64,000 nt of DNA from Vagococcus allomyrinae (GCF_017829975.1 NZ_JAEEGA010000001.1:186001-250000), one strand, 5' to 3'; shown: positions 1 to 8,732, counted from the first letter of the stretch. Notes: a model not told the origin generated them from the sequence alone. Numbers and translations: made by a program.

Positions 1-1
1 T

Positions 2-1063
2 TTGGCAGAAAAGCAAATGGTATTAATTGCTCGAGCAATTTCTTTTAAATGTAAGTATTTGATTTTAGATGAACCAACTGCCCCATTGAGTAATTCTGAA
101 ACAAAGGAATTGTTTAGAATTGTGAATGAACTGAAACGCAAAGACGTTGCTATTATCTTTATCTCTCATCGCTTGCCGGAGCTGTTTGAAATTTGTGATG
201 ACATTACCATCATGAGAGATGGGAAGTTTGTCGCTCAAAAGTTAATTAAAGAGACAAGCCAAGCAGAGATTGTTGAACTGATGCTTGGCCGAAAAATGGG
301 GGATCAATTTCCAGCACGAACAGTGGAAATCGGTGAAACCTTGTTCGAGGTCATCGAGTTATCAGATGCTGACTATCTTAAAGATATAAGTTTTGAAGTT
401 AAGCGCGGTGAGATAATTGGCATATCGGGGTTGGTTGGAGCAGGTAAAACAGAGTTGTGTAAGACGTTGTTTGGTGAATATCAAATGAAGTCGGGGCAGT
501 TGAAGTTAGCTGGAAAGCCGATAAAAAATACCTCACCAAATAGGGCTGTAAAAAATAAATTGGCCTTTGTTCCGGAAGAACGGCGAAAAGAAGGCATATT
601 AGTGGAAGAATCAATCACCACAAATACAAGCGTTGTTAATTTGACGAAATTTTGTCAGTTAAAGACCTTTTTAAATTTTTCAGGTGAAAGAAAAAATGCT
701 CAATCTATTGTTGATCAATTGTCAGTAAAAGCGCCATCGATTCATGCTCAAGTGAAAAATTTATCAGGTGGAAATCAACAAAAAGTAGCAATTGGTAAGT
801 GGCTAACGGTTGATTCAGAAATATATATTTTTGACGAGCCGACAAAAGGAGTAGACGTTGGAGCCAAAAAGGATATTTTTGAATTGATTGTGCAATTAGC
901 TGCTGAAGGTAAAGGGATTATCTATGCAACATGCGAATTTCCAGAAATACTTGGGCTAACAGATCGGACTTATGTGATGTATGACGGTCAAATTGTAAAA
1001 GAAGTTGTCACAAATACGGTAGACGAAGAGCAACTTCTGTATTATTCAACAGGAGGGAATTAG
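2..1063 (+). CDS. Ribose-type sugar ABC transporter ATP-binding protein (5' truncated by window edge)
   Basis: This is the C-terminal two thirds of a duplicated sugar ABC ATPase of the RbsA/XylG/MglA class, which energises uptake of monosaccharides at the membrane. The visible part begins just after the signature of the first nucleotide-binding domain (AEKQMVLIARA), continues with its Walker B (LILDEPTA) and H-loop (ISHR), and then a full second domain with Walker A (GLVGAGKTE), signature (LSGGNQQK) and Walker B (IFDEPTKG). As usual in this family the second domain has a degenerate H-loop (ATCEFPE). The real start lies left of the window. It is followed one base later by the permease gene. 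The solute-binding protein is not in view, so specificity is inferred from downstream genes only: probably 5-deoxyribose or methylthioribose. Confidence 0.9.
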   Translation: MAEKQMVLIARAISFKCKYLILDEPTAPLSNSETKELFRIVNELKRKDVAIIFISHRLPELFEICDDITIMRDGKFVAQKLIKETSQAEIVELMLGRKMGDQFPARTVEIGETLFEVIELSDADYLKDISFEVKRGEIIGISGLVGAGKTELCKTLFGEYQMKSGQLKLAGKPIKNTSPNRAVKNKLAFVPEERRKEGILVEESITTNTSVVNLTKFCQLKTFLNFSGERKNAQSIVDQLSVKAPSIHAQVKNLSGGNQQKVAIGKWLTVDSEIYIFDEPTKGVDVGAKKDIFELIVQLAAEGKGIIYATCEFPEILGLTDRTYVMYDGQIVKEVVTNTVDEEQLLYYSTGGN

Positions 1064-1064
1064 G

Positions 1065-2057
1065 ATGGAACAAGCAACAGTGACAAAATCAGCAAAGAAA
1101 AAGTTTAATGTAATGGACTTTATTTATAAGTATGGCACCTTTTTGACTATCGTATTATTAGTCATATATTTTAGCATCGCTTCAGATAGCTTTTTTACGA
1201 AAGATAACGTTGTGACAATTCTACGGTCAATCTCAATTGTGACGGTTATTGCTATCGGGATGACGATTTCATTGACAGTTGGTGGCTTTGACTTGTCAGT
1301 TGGCTCGGTTGCTTCGGTATCTGTTGGGATTGTTATTTCAATGTTTGTCTGGCATCAGCAAAACACGTTTGTTGCTATTCTGGCGGCCTTGACAGTCGCA
1401 ATAGTCTTGGGATTAATTAATGCGTTCATGATTGTTAAGGTCAAGATACCAGATATGTTAATGACATTGGCCACGATGTTTGTCTATCAGGGAATTTCTT
1501 TAACGTATAGTAAGGGCGCGATGATTTCAGAGAAAATGATTATGCCCAATGGTCAAACAGCACCAGGGACAATTAGTGGCTTGTTTTCAAAATTCGGTAA
1601 AGTCCCTTGGATTATCATAATAATGTTTGCAATTGTCATTATTGTTCATATTTTCTTAACCTATACTAAACATGGACGTTACATGTATATTATCGGCGGG
1701 AATATGGAAGCTGCTAGGTTATCAGGGATTAATGTTGATCGTTATCGGATTATGGCCTATGTCTTATCTGCGATTTTTGCCTCTATCGGTGGGATTATTT
1801 TGGCATCGCGGGTAATGACAGCTGAAGTTAATCCAGGTGCCCCTTATTTAATGGATGCAGTGGCGGCCTCTTATATCGGTCTTTCGATTGGGGGATCAGG
1901 AAAAGCTAATGCTATTGGCACACTTTTCGGGGCAATTCTTATAGGGATCTTGCAGAATGGTCTAGTAATGATGTCTGTGCCATATTATGCCATGGATATT
2001 GTGAAGGGAATTGTTTTAGCCTTTGCCTTAACGCTCACATATTATCGGAAAAAATAG
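1065..2057 (+). CDS. Ribose-type sugar ABC transporter permease
   Basis: Integral membrane permease of the RbsC/XylH/AraH family, 330 residues, a normal length. A short cytoplasmic N-terminus (about residues 1-18) precedes roughly eight to ten hydrophobic segments. The family hallmarks near residue 70-85 (GMTISLTVGGFDLSVG) and the cytoplasmic coupling region near 205-225 (GGNMEAARLSGINV) are present. The start codon lies one base after the ATPase stop, with GGAGGG as ribosome binding site, so the two are translationally coupled. MtnK-like kinase follows after 13 bases. I infer that it carries the pentose that the downstream kinase phosphorylates. Confidence 0.92.
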   Translation: MEQATVTKSAKKKFNVMDFIYKYGTFLTIVLLVIYFSIASDSFFTKDNVVTILRSISIVTVIAIGMTISLTVGGFDLSVGSVASVSVGIVISMFVWHQQNTFVAILAALTVAIVLGLINAFMIVKVKIPDMLMTLATMFVYQGISLTYSKGAMISEKMIMPNGQTAPGTISGLFSKFGKVPWIIIIMFAIVIIVHIFLTYTKHGRYMYIIGGNMEAARLSGINVDRYRIMAYVLSAIFASIGGIILASRVMTAEVNPGAPYLMDAVAASYIGLSIGGSGKANAIGTLFGAILIGILQNGLVMMSVPYYAMDIVKGIVLAFALTLTYYRKK

Positions 2058-2070
2058 GAGGGAAGACAGG

Positions 2071-3270
2071 ATGACAAAAAAAGATTTTACACAAGAATAT
2101 TTTAGATTCAACGAACAAGATGCGATTGACTATGCGATTGACGTATTAGACTTTTTTGATGATAGCACATCATTAGCTTGCGTTGAAATTGGCGATGGCA
2201 ATCTTAACTACATCTTTAAAGTCTATGATCAAGTCTCTGGTAAGTCGGTTATTATTAAACAGGCCGGCCCAATTGCTCGCATTTCTGCTGATATAAAATT
2301 ATCGCCAGACCGTAATCGGATTGAATCTGAAATTTTGAAAATGCAGTATGAGCTAACGGGTGGAGGTGTTCCAGAAGTCTATAATTATGACTCTAATATG
2401 AATTGTACGGCAATGGAAGACTTATCAGATCATGTGATTTTAAGAACAGGTTTATTAGAGTATCAAATCTATCCAGCTCTCGCCAAACAGCTTGCTAAAT
2501 TTATGGTTGAGACCTTATTACCAACATCAGATGTTGTGATGCCGCATAAAGAGAAAAAAGAAGCGGTTAAAAACTTTATCAATCCTGAGCTATGTGAGAT
2601 ATCTGAAGATTTAGTCTTTACGGAGCCGTATTATGATTGCGAGCGAAATGATATGCTGGCACCTACTAGAGACTATGTTCAGCAAAGTATTTGGAATGAC
2701 GCTGAGTTGAAATTAGCTGTGGCTAAATTGAAATTTAATTTTATGACTAATACAGAGTCGTTAATACATGGTGATTTGCACAGTGGTTCGATTTTCGCTA
2801 AAAGTGATTCAACTAAAGTTATCGATCCAGAGTTTGCCTTTTATGGACCAGCAGGCTATGATGTCGGCAATGTTTTAGCGCACTTTATCTTGTCATCATT
2901 GAATGCTAAATACACGGAAGAGGCACCAAAAGAATTTTCAGAGTGGATTGATGTTACCTTAGGTGAAACCCTTGATAGTTTCATTGAACTATATGAGCAA
3001 GAGTGGGACGACTTAGTAACAGATGAAATGGCAAAGGTTAAAGGCTTTAAAGAGGTCTATTTAGCCAACTTATTACGTGATACAGCTTCGTTTGCAGGAA
3101 CGGAAATCATTCGCCGAATTGTTGGGTTGGCTCATGTGGTAGACATTACGAGCTTGCCAGAAGAACAACGGTTATTGGCGGAAAAAGAGGCGCTAGAGAT
3201 TGGCAAGAAGCTAATTAAAGAGAGTCAGAACTTCACATCAGGTCAAGATTATCGAGCATTGTTTAACTAA
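2071..3270 (+). CDS. mtnK: S-methyl-5-thioribose kinase family protein (5-deoxyribose / methylthioribose 1-kinase)
   Basis: Member of the MtnK family, which uses ATP to phosphorylate C1 of 5-methylthioribose; relatives act on 5-deoxyribose. Its 399 residues match MtnK length. The N-lobe has the ATP-binding lysine in VIIKQAGP (about residue 64). The C-lobe has the Brenner-type catalytic loop HGDLHSGSIF (about residue 233) and the metal-binding DPEFAFYGP (about 251), both typical of MtnK. It sits between a ribose-type importer and mtnA in one operon with gaps of 13 and 19 bases. No other methionine-salvage gene (mtnB, C, D, E, W, X) is nearby; instead an aldolase and microcompartment genes follow. 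That favours a disposal or DHAP-shunt role over classical methionine salvage. Which 5-substituted ribose is preferred cannot be read from sequence. Confidence 0.9.
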   Translation: MTKKDFTQEYFRFNEQDAIDYAIDVLDFFDDSTSLACVEIGDGNLNYIFKVYDQVSGKSVIIKQAGPIARISADIKLSPDRNRIESEILKMQYELTGGGVPEVYNYDSNMNCTAMEDLSDHVILRTGLLEYQIYPALAKQLAKFMVETLLPTSDVVMPHKEKKEAVKNFINPELCEISEDLVFTEPYYDCERNDMLAPTRDYVQQSIWNDAELKLAVAKLKFNFMTNTESLIHGDLHSGSIFAKSDSTKVIDPEFAFYGPAGYDVGNVLAHFILSSLNAKYTEEAPKEFSEWIDVTLGETLDSFIELYEQEWDDLVTDEMAKVKGFKEVYLANLLRDTASFAGTEIIRRIVGLAHVVDITSLPEEQRLLAEKEALEIGKKLIKESQNFTSGQDYRALFN

Positions 3271-3289
3271 AAAGAAGTGAGGGATAAGA

Positions 3290-4348
3290 ATGAAAGCATT
3301 GATACAACCAGTAAGATTAGATGATGAAAAAAGTGAATTGATAGTATTAGATCAAACATTATTGCCAGGAAAGGTAGAGTATTTACATCTGACAACTCAA
3401 GAAAGTATTTGGGAGGCTATTTACAAACTGCAAGTAAGAGGGGCGCCAGCGATAGGAATTGCTGCTGGTTATGGGGTTTATTTAGGGGCAAAAGCTTCAG
3501 CGGCGACTACCTATGAGGAATTTGTGGCAGATTTCAATCAATCAAAAGACTACTTAGCTTCCTCACGTCCAACTGCGGTCAATTTATTTTGGGCTCTAGA
3601 TCGAATGGCTAAGCGATTAGAAACTGAAAAAGATCAGAGTGTTCCTGAGCTTAAAGCGGCGCTACTGCAAGAAGCTAATCAAATTTTAGCGGATGATGAA
3701 ACAGTTTGCCAAAGAATTGGGGAGTATGGGGCAGAGCTATTAGCAGATGGCATGACGATATTAACACATTGTAACGCTGGCGCAATCGCAACATCTGGCT
3801 TCGGTACGGCCTTGGCACCTGTCTATGTCGCACAGGACAAAGGCTTGACTATTTCTGTTTATGCAGATGAAACAAGACCGTTATTACAAGGTGCGCGTTT
3901 GACTGCGTGGGAATTAGTGGAATCAGGAATTGATACAACCTTGATTTGTGATAACATGGCGTCAATAGTGATGAAGGAAGGAAAGATTGATGCGATTTTT
4001 GTTGGCTGTGACCGTGTTGCGCTGAATGGTGATACAGCTAATAAAATTGGCACATCTGGTGTGGCTATTTTAGCGAAGCATTATGGCATCCCATTTTATG
4101 TGTGCGCGCCAATGTCTACGATAGATATTGAGTGTAAAACAGGTGATGACATTCAGATTGAAGAGCGTCCAGGAGCTGAAATCACTGATATGTGGTATGA
4201 AACACCAATGGCGCCAGCTGGTGTTAAGACGTATAATCCAGCATTTGATGTGACCGATCACCGCTTAATCACAGGTATTATCACTGAAAAAGGTATTTTA
4301 AAACCAAATTACGAAGAGTCGATTAGTAACATCTTTGCTTTAGTCTAA
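3290..4348 (+). CDS. mtnA: 5-methylthioribose-1-phosphate isomerase family protein (5-deoxyribose-1-P isomerase)
   Basis: MtnA family aldose-ketose isomerase converting 5-methylthioribose-1-phosphate (or 5-deoxyribose-1-phosphate) to the ribulose-1-phosphate. At 352 residues it is the family length. The substrate loop RGAPAIGIAAGYG (residues 51-63), the catalytic cysteine segment THCNAGAIAT (about 163-172) and the catalytic aspartate segment CDRVALNGDTANKIGT (about 244-259) are all intact, which separates it from eIF2B-alpha relatives. It is the last gene of the leftmost operon; a weak terminator-like hairpin follows. Its product is the expected substrate of the class II aldolase encoded just beyond the repressor gene. 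Confidence 0.93.
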   Translation: MKALIQPVRLDDEKSELIVLDQTLLPGKVEYLHLTTQESIWEAIYKLQVRGAPAIGIAAGYGVYLGAKASAATTYEEFVADFNQSKDYLASSRPTAVNLFWALDRMAKRLETEKDQSVPELKAALLQEANQILADDETVCQRIGEYGAELLADGMTILTHCNAGAIATSGFGTALAPVYVAQDKGLTISVYADETRPLLQGARLTAWELVESGIDTTLICDNMASIVMKEGKIDAIFVGCDRVALNGDTANKIGTSGVAILAKHYGIPFYVCAPMSTIDIECKTGDDIQIEERPGAEITDMWYETPMAPAGVKTYNPAFDVTDHRLITGIITEKGILKPNYEESISNIFALV

Positions 4349-4360
4349 CTATACTAAACA

Positions 4361-4396
4361 TAAAAGAAATTAATACTTGTTAGAATTCTTTTTATT
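4361..4396 (+). terminator. Weak candidate terminator after mtnA
   Basis: Arms AAAAGAA and TTCTTTT enclose a loop of about 17 bases and run into T-rich sequence, 12 bases past the mtnA stop. The stem is short and AT-rich, so efficiency is doubtful. Confidence 0.4.
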
Positions 4397-4429
4397 ATGG
4401 ATTTTGACAAGTATTTTTTTGAAAAAAAG

Positions 4430-4775
4430 AGTGGTGACTCCTTAACTTTAAGCAGCGAACTGCTAAGAGTAACGATAACTAAAGGAAAAGGAGCTGTGAC
4501 AAAAGTCGTTTTGCTCCGAGCACTACGTAAACTTCGATACCTTATCTCTGAGCAGTAAACTGCTAAGAGTAAGGTTAATCTCGAAGAACTCGAACAATCG
4601 AAATTGCCGAGCCTTCACTTCGATGTCCATTATTTCTAAGTGCTAAAGCACTAAGAATAATGGCAACTCTTAATGCTTTAGCATTTAGAAGTTTAGGACA
4701 ACGAAGCGTAGCGTAGTAAAACGTAGTGAGCAGACTTTTGGAACGCATTTATCGCATAATATACGTGAAACAAAA
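4430..4775. repeat. Cluster of four short hairpins of a dispersed repeat family in the gap between mtnA and deoR
   Basis: The 480-base gap between the convergent mtnA and deoR genes has no credible ORF. It holds four related stem-loops at about 4451-4474, 4540-4574, 4627-4663 and 4665-4693. Each has a core of the type arm-AA-arm (AGCAGT/ACTGCT, AGTGCT/AGCACT, AATGCT/AGCATT) flanked by a CTCTTA/TAAGAG-like outer stem. Arm sequences differ but remain paired. The tail (CTTTTGGAACGCATTTAT...) resembles 21091-21125, showing that this is a copy of a dispersed element. Confidence 0.65.
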
Positions 4776-4830
4776 CAAGGGCGTGACTTATGTTTATGAA
4801 AGTGATAGAACTGTTATCTTATGCTCTTAT

Positions 4831-5592
4831 TTAAAGGCATTCTTTATAGATGATTTCTTTTTCAGATAGGAAATCAGTCCATTCCTCTGGCAATTGATTA
4901 TCTGTTATTAAGAAGTCGATTTCATCGTAAGAGCAAATCTTTTTAAAGGCAGTACGATCAAATTTAGTGTAATCAGCCACTAGATAAGTTGTGTTGGCTC
5001 TTTGAACAGCGGTATGTCTGATTTCTGCCTGCTGCTCATTTGAATCAGTAATTTCGTGTTGAATATTTAAGAAACGACACGAAATAAATGCTTTATCAAA
5101 GAAATAATGATTCATGTTATTTTCGGCTTGTTTCCCTAAAAGCGACATCGAAGGAAGATGAAGATTCCCCCCTATTAGAACGAGATTAATATTGTTTTCA
5201 TCCGCTAATGCTGTGGCTATTTTTAGGGAATTAGTCGTGATTGTTAAGTGTTTATCATGGATTGATTGGGCAATATATAAAGAAGTGGTTGAGGCATCTA
5301 GAAAAATAGAATCACCATTATTGATATATTCGGAACAGGCAAGGGCAATTTTTCTTTTTCCTTCAATATGAATATGTTCTCTAAATTGGACATCAATTTC
5401 ATTTTGAACCCCATCAGAAATATAGGCACCACCATAAGTACGCTTTAAAAAGCCTTCTTTTTCTAATTGGCTGAGATCTTTACGGATAGTTTCTTCAGTT
5501 AATTTAAATGTTTCAGAAAGCTCCACAACGGAGATGCTTTTTCTTTCTCTGATCAATTCTTTGATTTTTTCTTTTCGGACAATTGGAAGCAT
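4831..5592 (-). CDS. DeoR/GlpR family transcriptional repressor
   Basis: Sugar-phosphate-responsive repressor of the DeoR family, 253 residues. The N-terminal winged helix spans residues 1-55 with the recognition segment TEETIRKDLSQLEKEG, followed by the DeoR C-terminal sensor domain (about 75-230) with DASTTSLYIA and LIGGNL motifs of the isomerase-like fold. The start is supported by an AGGTGGG ribosome binding site. It is transcribed divergently from the aldolase/BMC operon, with which it shares a 166-base promoter region containing repeated AAACAAAG-like sequence, so control of that operon is likely. The effector is probably a phosphorylated intermediate of the pathway (inference). Confidence 0.9.
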   Translation of the reverse strand: MLPIVRKEKIKELIRERKSISVVELSETFKLTEETIRKDLSQLEKEGFLKRTYGGAYISDGVQNEIDVQFREHIHIEGKRKIALACSEYINNGDSIFLDASTTSLYIAQSIHDKHLTITTNSLKIATALADENNINLVLIGGNLHLPSMSLLGKQAENNMNHYFFDKAFISCRFLNIQHEITDSNEQQAEIRHTAVQRANTTYLVADYTKFDRTAFKKICSYDEIDFLITDNQLPEEWTDFLSEKEIIYKECL

Positions 5593-5621
5593 GAGCCACC
5601 CACCTTTATTGGTTTTATTCT

Positions 5622-5650
5622 ATTATAGCATGAAACAATAAATTTTAAAT
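5622..5650 (-). promoter_or_regulatory. Promoter of the deoR gene (extended -10)
   Basis: On the minus strand TGCTATAAT (TATAAT at 5627-5622, with a TG one base upstream) forms an extended -10. A poor TTTAAA-like -35 lies about 16 bases further upstream. It is 30 bases before the start codon. Confidence 0.5.
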
Positions 5651-5662
5651 AGCTTAAACAGA

Positions 5663-5720
5663 GAATGAACAAAAATAAACAAAGAAAACTATTGACTAAA
5701 CAAAGGTGAAGTTAGATAAT
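5663..5720 (+). promoter_or_regulatory. Promoter and probable DeoR operator of the aldolase/BMC operon
   Basis: TTGACT (5692-5697) and GATAAT (5715-5720) are separated by exactly 17 bases, giving a good vegetative promoter 39 bases before the aldolase start. Imperfect direct repeats of the form AAACAAAG (near 5677-5684 and 5698-5705, plus AACAAAAA at 5668) flank and overlap the -35. They are the best candidates for operator half-sites of the divergent DeoR regulator. Confidence 0.6.
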
Positions 5721-5758
5721 GGTGTTAAATAGAAGAATGACTTAGGAGGAATAGTGAA

Positions 5759-6517
5759 GTGAAAAATAGATATGAAGAAGAATCACATGTAAAACAAATG
5801 ATTTGTGAAATTGGTAAACGGATTTATGATCGTGGCTATGTTGCTGCGAATGATGGCAATGTATCGGTGAAAATGGATGATGGTACGATATTTTGTACGC
5901 CCACTGGTGTTAGTAAAGGATTTATGCAGCCAGATATGATTGTCAAGATGGACTTGGATGGTAATGTTCTATCTGATAATGCGAAACCATCATCAGAAGT
6001 AAAGATGCATTTACGTGTTTACCGCGAAAATCCAACAGTTAATTCTGTTGTACATGCTCATCCAGTTGTAGCCACCTCATATGCTATTGCGGGGATTCCG
6101 TTGAATCAAGCACTGTGCCCAGAGGCCGTTGTGACATTAGGTAACGTACCTGTTGCCCCTTATGCCACACCGGGAACTCAGCAAGTCCCAGATTCAATTG
6201 CCCCTTATTGTATCGATTATAATGCCGTACTCTTAGCTAATCACGGTGCTTTGACATGGGGGAAAGATCTTATTGAAGCTTATTATCGAATGGAGTCTCT
6301 GGAGCACTTTGCAATGATGACGATGTATACAGGCAGAATTATTAATCAAGCAAATGAATTAAACTGTTCTCAAGTAGGCGATTTAATTGAAATGCGTGAA
6401 AATATGGGTGTTTCTTCTGGTGGTGTTCCCCCTTGTCGAACAGAAGAAACTGTTGCAACTGATGAAGAGGCTTTAATTGAAGATGTCGTGAAAGCTGTTT
6501 TATCTCAATTATCTTAA
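5759..6517 (+). CDS. Class II aldolase (fuculose-1-P aldolase family) with C-terminal encapsulation-like helix
   Basis: Zinc-dependent class II aldolase of the AraD/FucA family, here expected to split 5-deoxyribulose-1-phosphate (or the methylthio analogue) into DHAP and acetaldehyde (or methylthioacetaldehyde). The metal and catalytic segments are present: SSEVKMH with the general base Glu (about residue 80), VVHAHPVVA (about 100) and LLANHGALTWG (about 159). After the catalytic domain a flexible linker (SSGGVPPCRTEETVA) leads to a terminal amphipathic helix, EALIEDVVKAVLSQLS, of the type that docks enzymes to microcompartment shells. The GTG start is chosen because AGGAGG lies nine bases upstream. 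It is the first gene of the BMC operon. FucA proper is shorter and lacks the tail. Confidence 0.88.
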   Translation: MKNRYEEESHVKQMICEIGKRIYDRGYVAANDGNVSVKMDDGTIFCTPTGVSKGFMQPDMIVKMDLDGNVLSDNAKPSSEVKMHLRVYRENPTVNSVVHAHPVVATSYAIAGIPLNQALCPEAVVTLGNVPVAPYATPGTQQVPDSIAPYCIDYNAVLLANHGALTWGKDLIEAYYRMESLEHFAMMTMYTGRIINQANELNCSQVGDLIEMRENMGVSSGGVPPCRTEETVATDEEALIEDVVKAVLSQLS

Positions 6518-6533
6518 GGAGGAGTGACAACTA

Positions 6534-8048
6534 ATGGGAAAGACAATGACTGATGAAAATTTAGATTCAATTGTCCGCAATGTGATTAAAGAATACACTC
6601 AAGGAAAAGACCGTACACAGGTTCAACAATTTAAAAAAGTTGAAGTAGGCTCAGGCACAGAGGGGCTTTTAAAAAGTGAGAACGCTAGCCAAAAAGAGCT
6701 AGGGGTTTTCAATTTTATGGAAGACGCAATTGCGGCGGCTAAGCTAGCACAAAAAGAATTAAGAAGCATTGGAACAAAAAATCGAGCAAAATTTGTTTCT
6801 GAAATGCGAACGGTTACACTTTCTCATAAGGAAGAACTTGCGCGTCAAATGGTACTAGAGACTGGGTTAGGAAATTACGAAGATAAATTACAAAAGATTG
6901 AGTTAATCGCTACTCAAACTCCTGGGCTAGAGGACCTAAAAGTAGAAGCATACAGTGGTGAAGATGGATTGACGACCGTTGAGTATAGTCCTTACGGTGT
7001 GATTGGTGCAGTAACACCAGTTACGAATCCAGTTGAAACGATTGTGAATAACAGTCTTGGGATGATTGTGAGTGGTAATAGTGTTGTTTTTAATGTCCAC
7101 CCATCTTCTGTAAAGGTCTCTCAAACAATTGTTAAGCTGTTGAACCAATCTATTGTTGCTGTTGGTGGCCCTGCTAACTTAATTACAATGGTTGCTCAGC
7201 CAACAATGGACACATTAGATATTTTAACTAAAAGCTCGGATATAAGACTGCTAGTTGGGACAGGTGGTCCAGGACTTGTAAAAAAATTGCTGCAATCTGG
7301 CAAAAAAGCAATCGGTGCTGGTGCTGGGAATCCGCCTGTTTTAGTCGATGAAACGGCTGAATTAGCTACTGCTGCAAAAGAAATCATTAAAGGCGCTTCT
7401 TTTGACAATAATATCTTATGTATTGCTGAAAAAGAAGTCTTCGTTGTTGAGGAAGCGGCTGATGAGTTGGTGTATCAGCTGCTTAATCAAGGAGCTGTTC
7501 TCTTAAATGAGGCACAGGTTGGACAGTTAATGTCATTTGCTTTAGTTAAAGAGGAAAGCCAAGGAGCAAAAGGATGTTCAGTAGCTAAAGCGACAGAGTT
7601 TCATATGAATAAAAAATGGATTGGTAAAGATGTTGAGTTATTTTTAAAAGAATTAGGAATCCAGAAGATAGGTTCACCCAAATTGATTATTTTTGAATGT
7701 GAGTTTGATCATCCATTTGTCCAGCTTGAACAAATGATGCCTGTATTGCCAATTGTCCGAGTAAAAGATGTCACTGAAGGAATTGAACTAGCGGTTAAGG
7801 CTGAAAAAGGTAATCGCCACACAGCGGTGATGCATTCGCAAAACATTAATAATTTGACTCGCTTTGCTCGTGAAGTTGAGAGTACTATTTTTGTGAAGAA
7901 TGCCTCATCCTTGGCAGGGGTTGGCTTTGAAGGCGAAGGGTATGCCACGATGTCAATCGCAGGTCCAACAGGAGAAGGCTTGACTTCAGCAAAGAGCTTT
8001 TCGCGTAAACGCCGCTGTGTTCTTGGGCAAGGTGGCTTATCAATTTAA
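6534..8048 (+). CDS. CoA-acylating aldehyde dehydrogenase (EutE/PduP family) with N-terminal encapsulation peptide
   Basis: Acylating aldehyde dehydrogenase that oxidises an aldehyde with NAD+ and CoA to acyl-CoA, the core enzyme of aldehyde-handling metabolosomes. Residues 6-20 (TDENLDSIVRNVIKEY) form an amphipathic helix, followed by a polar linker to about residue 60, closely resembling the PduP targeting peptide. The catalytic cysteine is in FDNNILCIAEKE (Cys296), matching the EutE/PduP motif. Glycine-rich cofactor segments (VGTGGPGLVKK, GAGAGNPPVLVDE) are intact. The C-terminal third keeps the HTAVMHSQN segment. Length (504) fits PduP better than EutE. The substrate is inferred from the upstream aldolase: acetaldehyde or methylthioacetaldehyde. 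A strong AAGGAGGAG site precedes the start. Confidence 0.92.
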   Translation: MGKTMTDENLDSIVRNVIKEYTQGKDRTQVQQFKKVEVGSGTEGLLKSENASQKELGVFNFMEDAIAAAKLAQKELRSIGTKNRAKFVSEMRTVTLSHKEELARQMVLETGLGNYEDKLQKIELIATQTPGLEDLKVEAYSGEDGLTTVEYSPYGVIGAVTPVTNPVETIVNNSLGMIVSGNSVVFNVHPSSVKVSQTIVKLLNQSIVAVGGPANLITMVAQPTMDTLDILTKSSDIRLLVGTGGPGLVKKLLQSGKKAIGAGAGNPPVLVDETAELATAAKEIIKGASFDNNILCIAEKEVFVVEEAADELVYQLLNQGAVLLNEAQVGQLMSFALVKEESQGAKGCSVAKATEFHMNKKWIGKDVELFLKELGIQKIGSPKLIIFECEFDHPFVQLEQMMPVLPIVRVKDVTEGIELAVKAEKGNRHTAVMHSQNINNLTRFAREVESTIFVKNASSLAGVGFEGEGYATMSIAGPTGEGLTSAKSFSRKRRCVLGQGGLSI

Positions 8049-8081
8049 AAAAAGTTAAATGAGTTGAGAGGAAACCGATAT

Positions 8082-8732
8082 ATGGGGAAGCTAGCAATAG
8101 GGATGATTGAAGTTGAAGGGCATACCGTGGCTCTAGCAGTCATTGATCAGATGACAAAGGAAGTTGATGTGACTATCTTAGCCGTTGATTGCAACAATCC
8201 ACGAAATGAAGCAACAGCAGAAATTCCAATGACAGTTCAAGTGATTTTTGAAGGAGAGATTTCAGATGTTCGTCACGCGTTAACTGTCGGCGAAAAGACG
8301 GCTTTAAATTATGTCTCCAAAGCTGTTATTAGTACTAGCTATGTCTCCAAAGAAGCTGAGGGGTTAAGACCTTTATTAATAACAGGAAAAGTCATTCCAC
8401 AACGATACGTGTCTAAAAGAGAAGTATTAGATAGTAGTTTTCAAGAAAGCTCATTGGCTATTTTTGAGGTTCAGCATTTTGTAAATGCACTTAGTTTGAG
8501 TAATGATCTATTAAAATCCTTTAATTTAAGCTATGCTCACCATGAACTCAATCTAGGTGGTCGTTTAATCAGTCTGATTTTTACAGGAGATGAAAGCCAA
8601 GTAATGGCGGCGATTGATTATGCTGAAACTCATCAAGGAAACTATGATCATAAAATTTTGACAAAAATTCAACTAAATAATCCAACAACAGAAACACTGC
8701 GGTATGCAATTAGAAGTGGAGGAGAACGTTAA
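8082..8732 (+). CDS. Tandem-domain BMC shell protein (BMC-T)
   Basis: Shell protein with two BMC folds in one chain (216 residues), expected to form pseudohexameric trimers in a microcompartment facet. Domain one spans about residues 1-95 and starts with the family opening LAIGMIEVEGHTVALAVID. Domain two spans about 125-212 (SSLAIFEVQHFVNALSLSNDLLK...) and is divergent. I take ATG 8082 as start because GAGAGG lies upstream and BMC proteins begin just before the first strand; the upstream TTG has no site. Its stop overlaps the start of the BMC-H gene (TAATG), so the two shell proteins are coupled. It is not an obvious PduB or EutL orthologue; weak conservation of domain two lowers precision, not family membership. 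Confidence 0.85.
   Translation: MGKLAIGMIEVEGHTVALAVIDQMTKEVDVTILAVDCNNPRNEATAEIPMTVQVIFEGEISDVRHALTVGEKTALNYVSKAVISTSYVSKEAEGLRPLLITGKVIPQRYVSKREVLDSSFQESSLAIFEVQHFVNALSLSNDLLKSFNLSYAHHELNLGGRLISLIFTGDESQVMAAIDYAETHQGNYDHKILTKIQLNNPTTETLRYAIRSGGER

Noticed and set aside
3290-4348. eIF2B-like or ribose-1,5-bisphosphate isomerase instead of MtnA
   Set aside because: The catalytic Cys and Asp segments and the adjacent MtnK-like kinase fit MtnA-type isomerases.
4430-4775. T-box or riboswitch
   Set aside because: There is no downstream gene in the right orientation and the hairpins recur at unrelated sites, so a dispersed repeat explains them better.
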